Source: Pseudomonadota bacterium
Lineage (GTDB): Bacteria > Desulfobacterota > Desulfobulbia > Desulfobulbales > Desulfocapsaceae
NCBI GenBank assembly: GCA_018817385.1
Contig: JAHIUA010000098.1
Location: 62,001 to 126,000, forward strand
Direction of reading: 5' to 3'
Length of the DNA: 64,000 nucleotides
A program made the translations under genes and the position numbers. The notes beneath the pieces are model-generated. The model saw only the letters and a program-made list of their open reading frames with translations, searched no databases and was not told the origin of the DNA. Below, piece after piece: positions 55,884 to 64,000 of this stretch (positions are counted from its first letter, which is position 1; each line of letters begins with the position of its first letter).

Positions 55884-56636
55884 ATGTTTAAATTACAGGG
55901 AAAAGTTGCATTGATAACCGGAGGATCCAGAGGGATCGGCCGAGCCATTGCCATACGTTTTGCCGAGAGCGGTATGGATCTTATCGTCAACTATGTTCGG
56001 CATAAAAAGGATGCGCAGGAAACGGCTGATGCCGCAGAAAAGTTAGGGGTGCGCTGTCTTCTCCTCAAGGCCAATGTGGCCAAGAGCGAGGATGTTGAGA
56101 AGATGTTTGAGGCCATAAACAAGGAGTTCGGGACCCTGGACGTGCTGGTCAGCAATGCCGCTTCAGGAGTACTGAAGCCAGCAATGGAACTGACCGAGCG
56201 CCATTGGAACTGGGCCATGGATATTAATGCCCGAGCCCTGCTTACCTTGGTGCAAAAGGGTCTCCCCTTGATGAGTCCTGGCAGCAGGGTCATGGCGGTA
56301 TCGAGTCTCGGTGCTACCCGGGCCATTGAAAATTACACCACCGTGGGTGCTTCTAAGGCTGCGCTAGAGTCCCTGGTCCGTCATCTGGCAGTGGAGCTTG
56401 GTCCCAAGGGCATCCATGTTAACACGATCAGTGCCGGAGCTGTGGACACAGATGCCTTGAAAAAATTTCCCAACCGGGAGGAAATTTTGACCACTGCTCT
56501 GGCCCGGACTCCTCTCGGACGCCTGACTACCCCTGAGGACGTCGCTGATCTGGCCCTCTTCCTCTGTTCTGATCTTGCCAGCATGATTCAGGGACAGGTG
56601 ATAACTGTCGATGGGGGCTATGCAATAAGGGGATAA
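55884..56636 (+). CDS. fabL: SDR reductase, FabL-type enoyl-ACP reductase
   Basis: A 250-residue short-chain dehydrogenase. The nucleotide motif is GGSRGIGRA; the catalytic Tyr-x6-Lys lies in ENYTTVGASKAALESLVRHLAVEL. The segments VSNAASGVLKPAMELTERHWNWAMDINARALL and AGAVDTDALKKFPNREEIL resemble B. subtilis FabL (enoyl-ACP reductase III) more than the ketoreductase FabG, which has NNAG at the first site. The enzyme would complete fatty acid elongation cycles using NADPH. ATG 55884 is used; a GTG directly before it is also possible. The FabL assignment is from memory of the family. Confidence 0.8.
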   Translation: MFKLQGKVALITGGSRGIGRAIAIRFAESGMDLIVNYVRHKKDAQETADAAEKLGVRCLLLKANVAKSEDVEKMFEAINKEFGTLDVLVSNAASGVLKPAMELTERHWNWAMDINARALLTLVQKGLPLMSPGSRVMAVSSLGATRAIENYTTVGASKAALESLVRHLAVELGPKGIHVNTISAGAVDTDALKKFPNREEILTTALARTPLGRLTTPEDVADLALFLCSDLASMIQGQVITVDGGYAIRG

Positions 56637-56647
56637 TTTCTGTTACC

Positions 56648-56812
56648 AGGAGCCTGTCGGATTTAGAGAATCGTAGCGAAAATTAGAGAGATCGGGACCA
56701 GGTTTTCATGGATTTGAGGCGAATAGCAGGCCTATTTAACGAAAAGCCATGGAAATATGGGCCGATTTGTCAAGTTTGCAGCAGAGTTATGTCTAAGTCC
56801 GACAAGCTCCTA
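56648..56812. repeat. MITE-like element, family A, inverted copy
   Basis: 165 bases, starting AGGAGCCTGTCGGATTTAGA and ending TCCGACAAGCTCCTA. It is the reverse complement of the 53994-54158 element with few differences, and lies 11 bases beyond the fabL stop. Confidence 0.8.
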
Positions 56813-57209
56813 GACCTGCAAATGAGGGAGAGAGGGGGAAGTCGGCCTGGCTGCTGACAGGACTGTTTGCGAAGAGGCTTTGTCAGGGAAATTTCTGGAA
56901 TCAGGATCTGATTGGTCTTGGTCCCCCTGGAGGCTGTCATCTTTCTTGCTCCCTTTGGGGGTGGCTGAGGACCACAGAAGATGCCGATGAAGGCCTCTGA
57001 GCTGTTTGAACGAGGCGCGTTTTCGGACTGCTGCCACCTTTCGAGGGGGGCAAGGACGGTGCATAAGGTTCAAGATTGCAACGTGTCGGCCTCTGAGGGG
57101 AGGATCTCAGTGCTGGAAAAGCCGGGTCGGGATTGGTGCCGTGCGTCGGGGGGGACGGTCTGAACAACCCTAGGCAATCGCTTGCCTTGCAGAGGAAATG
57201 GCAGGGCTC
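56813..57209. other. intergenic region after the MITE-like element
   Basis: About 400 bases without a supportable gene. Several short frames exist on both strands but lack ribosome sites and recognisable content. No tRNA or small-RNA signature was identified. Confidence 0.4.
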
Positions 57210-57659
57210 TTAATTTTCTGCCGGAAGCTCATAGTTGAGTAAGAGCTCTTTCAGTTCAGCAATTTCTTTCTCAAGTTTTTTTACCTTGTTGCGGTAATAA
57301 TTTGCCTGTTGGTCGGCTTCCTTGAAACGGAGTGTCAATTGGCTGGTAAGAGGTTTGAGGATCGGCAGGTCGTTGTTGAGCAGTGCCATGCGCAGGGTTC
57401 GGTCTTTGACCATGATAACCCTGGTTGGTTCTGTAGCTGTGGCACTAGCACAGCGTGGTTCGTCGGAGAGAAGAGCCATTTCTCCCAGAATATCGCCGCT
57501 GGACATCTTGGCGACGACATCTTTTTTTGTTTCTGTATTCTTGCTGATTTCTACGGAGCCACTGATGATGATATAGATAAAGTCTCCACTATCTCCCTGA
57601 AGAAAAATAGTTTCGTCCTTGGCGAAATCTTTTGTTGTGAATTTTGCATTTTCATTCAT
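57210..57659 (-). CDS. cyclic-nucleotide-binding domain protein without HTH
   Basis: A 149-residue soluble protein. Residues 10-115 form a cNMP-binding beta-roll (ETIFLQGDSGDFIYIIISGSVEIS, SGDILGEMALLSDEPRCASATA), with the GEMALL phosphate-binding cassette; Pro-Arg follow closely as in functional cAMP sites. The rest is a coiled coil (KEADQQANYYRNKVKKLEKEIAELKELL as heptads). It has no DNA-binding helix-turn-helix, so it probably acts by protein contact. The start has AGGA five to eight bases upstream. Confidence 0.85.
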   Translation of the reverse strand: MNENAKFTTKDFAKDETIFLQGDSGDFIYIIISGSVEISKNTETKKDVVAKMSSGDILGEMALLSDEPRCASATATEPTRVIMVKDRTLRMALLNNDLPILKPLTSQLTLRFKEADQQANYYRNKVKKLEKEIAELKELLLNYELPAEN

Positions 57660-57988
57660 GACAGATCCTGAAGAGTTGTAGGTACGGTTTTGACCTCAAT
57701 GCGACCAATGTTGCTGAGAAGCTTGGAGTGAGGAGACTTTCTCGGATAATCACTTGCCAGGGAAGGTATCCAGGGAGAATTTCACCCTATTTGAATATGT
57801 TATTATGAGTATACGAAGATAAAGAGATTTTTCCAGGTTTTTTTTCTTGTAATAGAGGCGTAGATATTCCTGACAATGGTATTGACTGTCTGTTTGCTCT
57901 CAGGGCAGTACCTGTCTGAGATGAATCTGCTCCAGCCATCTCCAGGATGTGATAAAACAATGGTATATTCCTTTCCCGCAGAGTCATT

Positions 57989-58585
57989 ATGATTCCTCTC
58001 TTTACCAGTTTGACTGAAATAATTCTGGCCTCAGGGTCACCCCGTCGGCGGGCCTATTTTGAGGATCTTGGGCTTTCCTTTCGTGTGTTGTCTGCCGATA
58101 TTGAAGAGAAGCTTCAGCCAGGCGAGTCCTCTCGGGTCTATGTTGAGCGCCTGGCAGAGGAAAAGGCCAGGGCCGTTGCAGCTGAAAACGAGAAAAGCTG
58201 GATTGTTGGAGCCGATACCGTGGTCTGTTTTGAAGAAATGGTCCTGGAGAAACCTGATGACGAACAGCGGGCCCTCGAGATGCTTATGCGTCTTTCCGGG
58301 AATGATCATGTGGTCCAGACTGCGGTCTGTTTATTCAATCAGAGTCTGTCTGTCTGTGAGGTCGTCACCGTGACGACCCGTGTCTTTTTCTGGGATTTTG
58401 GCGAGAAAGTCGCCTGGGCCTATGTGCAAAGCGGAGAACCCCTGGATAAGGCTGGAAGTTATGGCATTCAGGGAAAGGGCGCTTTTCTTGTTCGGGAGAT
58501 TCAGGGCTCCTATTCAAATGTCGTTGGCTTACCTCTCTGTGAGCTCCTGGAAATGCTTTACCGCTATAAATTGATTCGTTCCTGA
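57989..58585 (+). CDS. maf: Maf-family nucleoside triphosphate pyrophosphatase
   Basis: A 198-residue cytosolic house-cleaning enzyme hydrolysing non-canonical or modified nucleoside triphosphates. Motifs: IILASGSPRRRAYFEDLGL at the N-terminus, the WIVGADTVVCFEEMVLEKP segment near residue 70 and GSYGIQGKGAFLVREIQGSYSNVVGLPL near residue 155. It stands alone, with about 330 bases of unannotated DNA upstream in which I see no clear promoter. Confidence 0.95.
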   Translation: MIPLFTSLTEIILASGSPRRRAYFEDLGLSFRVLSADIEEKLQPGESSRVYVERLAEEKARAVAAENEKSWIVGADTVVCFEEMVLEKPDDEQRALEMLMRLSGNDHVVQTAVCLFNQSLSVCEVVTVTTRVFFWDFGEKVAWAYVQSGEPLDKAGSYGIQGKGAFLVREIQGSYSNVVGLPLCELLEMLYRYKLIRS

Positions 58586-58978
58586 ACAAGCCTCTTTGGC
58601 TGTTCGTCTCTGGGAGAAGTTGTGTACTTCGAATTTGAGTCCCTTTCTTGACTTTTGTGAAGATTGAGGGTTAGCTAAGTAAGATAGGGGAACATCTCAT
58701 GTTTTTGTTGTTTGGTTTCGCTTGAAAGATGGAAGGGGAAGAGGTGTTTCTGGCCAGAGTCCTCTTTAGGTCAATGAGTCACTGATACCTGTCCATAACT
58801 GCCTGTTTTTTTGCGATTCTTGCTGGTTGCGTGTGCCTCGTTGTCCTCAAAACTTAATCCTTGGGATATCAAATGGATACCTGCGATTCAATTCATCGAG
58901 CGCCTCGCATGAGAAAAAATCATCTCATTTCTGGACAGAACCTAATTACTATCACTATGTGACAATGCGGTGTGTTTT
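58586..58978. other. intergenic region before the repeat/PilZ gene
   Basis: About 393 bases without a gene. A TTGACT lies at about 58653 with no convincing -10 at the right distance. Nothing else stands out. Confidence 0.4.
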
Positions 58979-61900
58979 ATGACAAATGTCGACAGGCAAC
59001 AAGACGGTCTGGAAACTTTGAAGCTGATGAATGCAGCGACGACTGCGCTTCGACTTTATCCTGAGCAGTCTGTCAAGGTGACCAATGCCATTGAAAAGGC
59101 TTACCAAGGGGTAAAGGCCTTCTTGCGAAAACATGAACTGTTTCGTTTTTCCCTCCAGGATGGTGCTGCCTTGCTCCAGGGAGAGCCTGTCGACAAACGT
59201 ACACGGGAACATCTTAAGTTGTTGACTGTAACTGAACAGTTACGGAAGCTGGAACTCCATGAGCTGGTCCTGAAAAAAGGATTTGACCGCAAAATCTTTA
59301 AAAAGATGCTCTCCGTCTTTTCTGCGACGCCGGAACAGGTGCAGAAGGCTGGAGGGGGCAGAGGGTTTATTGAACAACTGGGTTTGACGGCAAATTTTCC
59401 AGAACAGTTTGTCCCTGGCAGAGAAGATGAAGAGGAGAAGAAAAAACGTAAGGAACGAGTAGAACGGGTCTTGGGTCGGTTGTCGCAGGGGGGGGTACGG
59501 CGGGAACATATCCTCTACCTGCTGGGCAGGAAAAAGGGAGAAAATGTCGGGGCAGAACTGCAGCAGATTTTTCAAATTCCTGAGCAAAGCATCCGTATTA
59601 TTGCTGCGGCCACCTATTCTCTCCTCCAGCGTCTGCAACAGGAGCATATCATTGTTGTTTCTCCTGTCTTCTCACAGATGCTGGAAAAGGTTGATTCCTT
59701 TCTGGAAGAGAAACAGTATGCCGAGATCGCCACCAAGGCTGCATCCCTGCTCGGCCCTTATCTCGATGAGGCATCTCTCCTTATGTTTGTCTGTCAGGAG
59801 TTTTCTCCTCCCTTTGGTGACTTTTTCTATAACGCCCAAGTCAATCTCATAGAGACCACTGCCCTGAAGAACCTGCTCAAGTGGATGCAGGAGCAGCAGG
59901 AAAGAGGTGGGGGGGGGAATAAGAAGCTGATCCCGCAGTTGAAGGTTTTGTATGGTTCCCATGCCCGTCTGATAGCAACTTCCCGTGTTAAACAGCTGCA
60001 GGCTCGCGTGGCAACCAAGGAGATCCTGGAACAAACCGAGCAGGGAAGGAAGGGGAAAAGGGTGCAGGCGGGCATCACGGCCCTTGCCAAAGGGGAAATG
60101 AGCAGTCTGAGTCATGAGGAAGTCCGGCTCAATCTTCCCGCCACCATTGAAAAACTCCTGAACAACGACAAAGAGCCACTGGCGGCAGCCATTATCCAGA
60201 ACCTGGTAACGAGTCTGAAGGAAAAGGAGAATATGCTTCGTCCTTTTCTTGCCCAGAGTATAGGCGGCGTAGCCGCAAGACTGGCTACTCTCGAGCGCTG
60301 GGATTGGTTGGAGAAGCTTACCCCTGTCTGCCTGGCATGGATATGTGAGGCAGAAATTGCTGATCGGAGCTATGAAAATCATGTTACTGCTCTCCAGGCC
60401 ATGATGAGTCATGCCTGGAAAAGTGATAATGATGAGTTGGCAGAGCGTATTTTAAATGTGTTTTACCATATTCGTATAGGTGGCCTGGAAAAACCGGAGG
60501 CCATACGAACCCTGGTTGGACGTATTCAGGACAAGGGTGTTGACCTGACGATTTTGCAATCCTATCTGGAGAGATGTTTCGTTAAACCGGTTGATGAGAT
60601 GATCTGCAGGAAAATTTCTATGCAGGGGCCTGTGGCGGCCAGGTTTATGCTGGATGCCTTGCTTGCTTCAGAGAATCGCTCCGATCGTATCAGATTGTTA
60701 AAGATCCTCAGCGGAGTGGAGAAACAACTGCCTCCTGTCCTTCTTGAGCGTCTCCCCAAACCCATGCCCTGGTTCGGGAAACGGAATCTTGTCAGGTTGC
60801 TGGCTGAAACGGGTTCTGAAAAGGATGCAGAGGCTGTTCTCGAATATATCACCCACGAAGACCTGCGAGTGGGGCAGGAGGCCCTGAACTGTATTGTCAA
60901 AATTGGGGGGATGTCCACCCAGAAATATCTCCTTCAAATTCTCCCTCTGGCCAGTATTCGCTTCAAAACGCAAGCGGTTAAGGCCTTGAAGGCATGGGCA
61001 GATAATGCCATTGTCGTCCCTCTGATTGAGCTTCTTGAGGAGTGTGAGCTGTATCGCGGTCTGGAAAAAACAATGCTGGTTATTGAAATCTGTAACACTC
61101 TTGGTGTCACTGGAGCTGCGAGTGCTCTTCCTGTACTCCAGAAAATTGTTGATCATCATGATAGGCGGCTGGGAAGGGAGGGAGTCAATGCTGCGACAGA
61201 GGCCATAGCTTTGATCCATGCAACCGCCAGGAAAAAGCATGGCCGTCGGGCTCACGAACAGGTACAGGAGCAGGAAAATCAGAGTGATGAACGGCAATTG
61301 CCCAAGACACAAGTCTCTGCCCCTCATGGTGGTGACGGGTATGAGTGTATGACATCCCATCCTGAGGAAAAAGAGGTGTATGTCGCCCTGGAGCAGGATA
61401 AAAAAGAGACTGCAAAACGTTTGCTTGTCGAGCTTATAGAAAAAACAGCTAAACTCAGGCAGTTTGACGATGCCGAGGCCCTGCGCCTGCGCCTCATTGA
61501 GATTGATTCCATGGCCTTGGCAGATATAATCAAGGCCGCAGAGTTTATAGAAGAGTCCAAGAGTAGTCTTATCGATCATGATCATATCATTATCTGGTCT
61601 GATCTCTATGATCTGCTCAGCACTGAGGAGTTCAATACCTTTTATCTTGAACTCCAGCATAAAAACTACTCATCTGAAACTGAGATTGTAAGACAGGGAG
61701 ATACCCAGTGGCGTCTTTTCTTTATCAATAAGGGAAGAGTGAAACTCTTTTATCGGGAAAAAGAGAACGAGACCCTGGTCAAGACATTGGGACCGGGGCA
61801 GGTCTTCGGGGGAAGTTCCTTCTTTGATAGCTCGGTCTGGACCTTGGGTGCCACAAGCATGGGAGCGGTTGAACTCTCTATCTTACCCATAGGGAGTATG

Positions 61901-62353
61901 GAAAAATGGGGGGAGGTGTATCCGGCCCTTGAACCCAAACTCCAGGAATTCTGTATGCGTTTTGATCAGGTGAGTGACTTTTTCGAAAAGTCCGGCTTTG
62001 ATCGTCGCCAGAATCTTCGCCTTGCACTCTCGTGCTCTGTTGCCACTGTCCTCCTGGACAGCAAAGGAGAGGTTACGGAAACCACATTTAAAGGCGAGGG
62101 GAGTGACATCTCTCTGGGAGGAGTATCCTTTTTCTCCAAAATTTCCCAGAGGAAACATGCACGTATGCTTCTTGGCCGGCATGTGAAAATTTCCTTTAGC
62201 CGAACAAAGCAAGATGTCCTGGAAACAAGGGCTTCAGGAATTGTAGTGGCCGTTCGTTCCCATCACTCCCCGGATCTCAGACGTTCTATTCATATCTGTT
62301 TTGATACCCCTCTGGGGGAAGAAGAACTGCAGGCCCTTATTGATGAAAACTGA
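58979..62353 (+). CDS. large helical-repeat protein with cNMP-binding and PilZ domains
   Basis: A 1124-residue soluble protein. Residues about 1-750 are helical and HEAT-like, with clear HEAT-type units at about 600-750 (KDAEAVLEYITHEDLRVGQEALNCIVKIGG). A charged linker with two helices covers about 760-890. A cNMP-binding domain occupies about 895-1000 (RQGDTQWRLFFINKGRVKLFY, LGPGQVFGGSSFF). A PilZ domain (about 1005-1120) has RRQNLR and DISLGGVSF, matching the c-di-GMP-binding motif pair. It could integrate a cyclic nucleotide and c-di-GMP. ATG 58979 is preferred to GTG 58970; neither has a strong ribosome site. A primase-helicase-like gene follows. Confidence 0.88.
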   Translation: MTNVDRQQDGLETLKLMNAATTALRLYPEQSVKVTNAIEKAYQGVKAFLRKHELFRFSLQDGAALLQGEPVDKRTREHLKLLTVTEQLRKLELHELVLKKGFDRKIFKKMLSVFSATPEQVQKAGGGRGFIEQLGLTANFPEQFVPGREDEEEKKKRKERVERVLGRLSQGGVRREHILYLLGRKKGENVGAELQQIFQIPEQSIRIIAAATYSLLQRLQQEHIIVVSPVFSQMLEKVDSFLEEKQYAEIATKAASLLGPYLDEASLLMFVCQEFSPPFGDFFYNAQVNLIETTALKNLLKWMQEQQERGGGGNKKLIPQLKVLYGSHARLIATSRVKQLQARVATKEILEQTEQGRKGKRVQAGITALAKGEMSSLSHEEVRLNLPATIEKLLNNDKEPLAAAIIQNLVTSLKEKENMLRPFLAQSIGGVAARLATLERWDWLEKLTPVCLAWICEAEIADRSYENHVTALQAMMSHAWKSDNDELAERILNVFYHIRIGGLEKPEAIRTLVGRIQDKGVDLTILQSYLERCFVKPVDEMICRKISMQGPVAARFMLDALLASENRSDRIRLLKILSGVEKQLPPVLLERLPKPMPWFGKRNLVRLLAETGSEKDAEAVLEYITHEDLRVGQEALNCIVKIGGMSTQKYLLQILPLASIRFKTQAVKALKAWADNAIVVPLIELLEECELYRGLEKTMLVIEICNTLGVTGAASALPVLQKIVDHHDRRLGREGVNAATEAIALIHATARKKHGRRAHEQVQEQENQSDERQLPKTQVSAPHGGDGYECMTSHPEEKEVYVALEQDKKETAKRLLVELIEKTAKLRQFDDAEALRLRLIEIDSMALADIIKAAEFIEESKSSLIDHDHIIIWSDLYDLLSTEEFNTFYLELQHKNYSSETEIVRQGDTQWRLFFINKGRVKLFYREKENETLVKTLGPGQVFGGSSFFDSSVWTLGATSMGAVELSILPIGSMEKWGEVYPALEPKLQEFCMRFDQVSDFFEKSGFDRRQNLRLALSCSVATVLLDSKGEVTETTFKGEGSDISLGGVSFFSKISQRKHARMLLGRHVKISFSRTKQDVLETRASGIVVAVRSHHSPDLRRSIHICFDTPLGEEELQALIDEN

Positions 62354-62549
62354 GTTCTTCTGCCACTCGGGACCTCTGTTAGTCAGGTAATGGCCGCTAA
62401 TTGGTAAACAACCGCTCTGTACCTGTGCAGCAGTGCTTGAGCTTCGTTCATTCAGGACTCCCAGGCATACCCGTGCTATTCGAGAAGACCTCAATGGACG
62501 AAGATGGATTGCCGCTGCCCAGAGACAATTTTTCAAGAGATTGACACGT

Positions 62550-64000
62550 ATGGATCAGCATGAAGCTATAGCAAGTCTCTATCGACGCAATCTTTCTAAT
62601 CCGCAGGTTGAAAAAAACTTTCTTACTGCCGATTGTCCTTTCTGCCGTGCAAAAGGATTTGATCCGCAGGGGCGCTTTGTCGTCTTCCTCAAGAGAGAAG
62701 GCTTTTTTCATGGCTATTTCCGCTGTCTCAATCGCTGCGTTCCCGGAGGATTTCCCCTCTGGTTCGCCAAACTGTCAGGGATTGATCCGGCCCAGGTGCC
62801 TGGTTTTGATCCAGATCGGGAGCCGTTACTCAAGAAAACCGATTATCCCGTTACAAATCTCAACCAGGAGATCAGGTCCTTTCAGGGCAGTATGACCAGC
62901 GCTCTGCTGGCTCACTTTCACGAGGCTGGAATAGAAGAAGAGCTTCTGGCTGAGCAAGCTGTCGGATTTAATGGCCGCTATCTGGTCTATCCGTATGTTC
63001 AGGAAGATGGGAATTGTTATGCGGCTCGCTGCGTCTTCCCGGGACGAAAGGCGGATTTCTTCTGGCATGGTGATGAGACGACCTTTGCCGGGAAGTCTCG
63101 GATTTTTAATGTCCAGGATATAGGCTATTGTGAAAATGGCAGCCTCTTCCTCTGTGAGGGAGAAGACAATCTTCTCGCCCTCAAGCAATTGGGCTATCCC
63201 GGCGTTGCCGTGCCAGATCATCAGAATCTGGAAAATATTGATCCGCAGCAGTTTGCCTTTATCAAGACCCTTTTCCTGGTCACCACCAACAGCGGCGAGT
63301 CTGATATCAGTATGCGCAAGGTCGCCTCTCGCATTGGCTATAAGGTCCGTCCTTTCAAGTGGCCTGTGGGGCTGGCGAAAGAGTATACACTCTGGCAGCT
63401 GGCAAAGGATAAGGGCAAAAATTTTCGCAGTGCCGTCTCCGCACTGATCAAGAGTTCCCGGGCCTTTTCTCCCTTTGCCACGCCTGCAAGAGAACATGAT
63501 CGTTTTTTTGAGCAGCTCTCCATGGAGGCAGGGACCTCTTATGCAGCCCTGAGGTCAGGATTTCCCCTCCTGGATCAGGCCCTGGACGGTATCCACGGAA
63601 TCAATATTATAGGTGGCGCTCCTAAATCTGGAAAGTCCATGTTTATGATTCAGATGGCAACAGAGATGGCCCTGCGCAAGATCCCGGTACTCTATTATGA
63701 TTTTGAAAATGGCAGGCAAAAGATCTATCAGCGAACTCTGAGCCGTCTCAGTAGATTGTCGACAGAGGCCATACGGCAACATGAATTCGGGGAGATGGAA
63801 GAGGAGCGTTATGAGCAGGCCTGTTCCCGTTTTAAAGAGATGCTTACCTTTTTTCGAGTGATCAATGACAGGCAGGTGACTCCTGAAATCATGCGTCGGC
63901 ACATTGATTTTATTCGTCATGAGACCAACTGTGAGTATACCGTTGTGGTCATAGACAGCCTCCATAAATTGCCTTTCAAAGATTTTTCCGAGCGCAGGAC
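62550..64000 (+). CDS. primase-helicase-like protein with degenerate TOPRIM (partial)
   Basis: An open frame of 483 codons running off the window end. A zinc-ribbon-like start has CPFC near residue 32 and CLNRC near residue 62. A TOPRIM-like region (about 195-290) keeps the Glu motif LFLCEGEDNLLAL but has LVTTNSGESD where the DxD acids are expected. A RecA/DnaB-type ATPase follows, with Walker A GGAPKSGKSMF near residue 355 and Walker B YTVVVIDSLHK near 465. The order matches T7 gp4 or Twinkle-like primase-helicases. ATG 62550 follows a weak AAGAGA; TTG 62541 and GTG 62433 are open alternatives. Confidence 0.75.
   Translation, partial: MDQHEAIASLYRRNLSNPQVEKNFLTADCPFCRAKGFDPQGRFVVFLKREGFFHGYFRCLNRCVPGGFPLWFAKLSGIDPAQVPGFDPDREPLLKKTDYPVTNLNQEIRSFQGSMTSALLAHFHEAGIEEELLAEQAVGFNGRYLVYPYVQEDGNCYAARCVFPGRKADFFWHGDETTFAGKSRIFNVQDIGYCENGSLFLCEGEDNLLALKQLGYPGVAVPDHQNLENIDPQQFAFIKTLFLVTTNSGESDISMRKVASRIGYKVRPFKWPVGLAKEYTLWQLAKDKGKNFRSAVSALIKSSRAFSPFATPAREHDRFFEQLSMEAGTSYAALRSGFPLLDQALDGIHGINIIGGAPKSGKSMFMIQMATEMALRKIPVLYYDFENGRQKIYQRTLSRLSRLSTEAIRQHEFGEMEEERYEQACSRFKEMLTFFRVINDRQVTPEIMRRHIDFIRHETNCEYTVVVIDSLHKLPFKDFSERR

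Noticed and set aside
56810-57167. Short minus-strand frames in the fabL-cNMP gap
   Set aside because: Basic, Pro/Ser-rich shadow-like products without ribosome sites.
1-64000. tRNA, rRNA or prophage integration site
   Set aside because: No T-loop/anticodon arrangement, rRNA segment, integrase or phage structural gene was recognised on either strand.

Overview
The window reads as chromosome of a Gram-negative anaerobic Desulfobacterota bacterium, most likely from the Desulfobulbales (sulfate-reducing or sulfur-disproportionating). The grounds are an LPS gene (waaA), an AhbD-type radical SAM protein of the siroheme-dependent heme pathway, a seven-site multiheme c-type cytochrome, a heme-c sensor (Tll0287/DUF3365-like), DUF4388/Roadblock signalling proteins and a very high density of sensor kinases. 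This placement is inference from gene content; no rRNA or tRNA gene was seen.

Layout. 1-7.9 kb (minus strand): RNase Z-like hydrolase with an HD hydrolase, hemE-ahbD, and a MoxR / DUF58 / transglutaminase operon. 8-23.3 kb (mostly plus): housekeeping genes grpE-dnaK, trpS, a cyclophilin-FKBP fusion (minus), waaA-carA-carB, ftsH-folP. 23.3-28 kb: yaaA, then an accessory island with 183-bp tandem REP units around a REP-associated tyrosine transposase, a wrecked radical SAM/SPASM maturase, a 32-residue Cys-Cys peptide gene that no ORF call above about 60 aa would catch, and a TonB-dependent receptor. 28-38.4 kb: two substrate-binding-protein plus histidine-kinase pairs, a small coiled-coil protein and a Na/Pi cotransporter. 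38.5-45 kb: a peptidase M1-like/ChaN/PDZ fusion, a B12-binding radical SAM protein and a multiheme cytochrome. 45-49.6 kb: gene-poor DNA with hairpins and small genes, serA, and a heme-c sensor without an output domain. 49.6-53.9 kb (minus): Roadblock protein, REC-DUF4388-Roadblock protein and a PAS/GAF histidine kinase. 54-58.6 kb: a possible sigma-54 small RNA, DUF362 protein, fabL-type reductase, a cNMP-binding protein and maf. 59-64 kb: a giant helical-repeat/cNMP/PilZ protein followed by a primase-helicase-like protein with a degenerate TOPRIM, cut by the window end.

Two related families of MITE-like elements (145-165 bp, terminal inverted repeats sharing a GCCTGTC-GA core) are scattered through the window. 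Two copies of the larger family lie in opposite orientation around the DUF362-fabL block. In two places the first bases of an element supply the stop codon of the upstream gene.

Most promising for novelty: (i) the TonB receptor / Cys-Cys peptide / hairpin / broken radical SAM maturase arrangement at 25.4-27.9 kb, which looks like a ribosomally made modified-peptide locus with an inactivated maturase; (ii) a candidate sigma-54-driven pyrimidine-rich small RNA at 54.45-54.54 kb; (iii) the degenerate-TOPRIM primase-helicase beside the cNMP/PilZ repeat protein.
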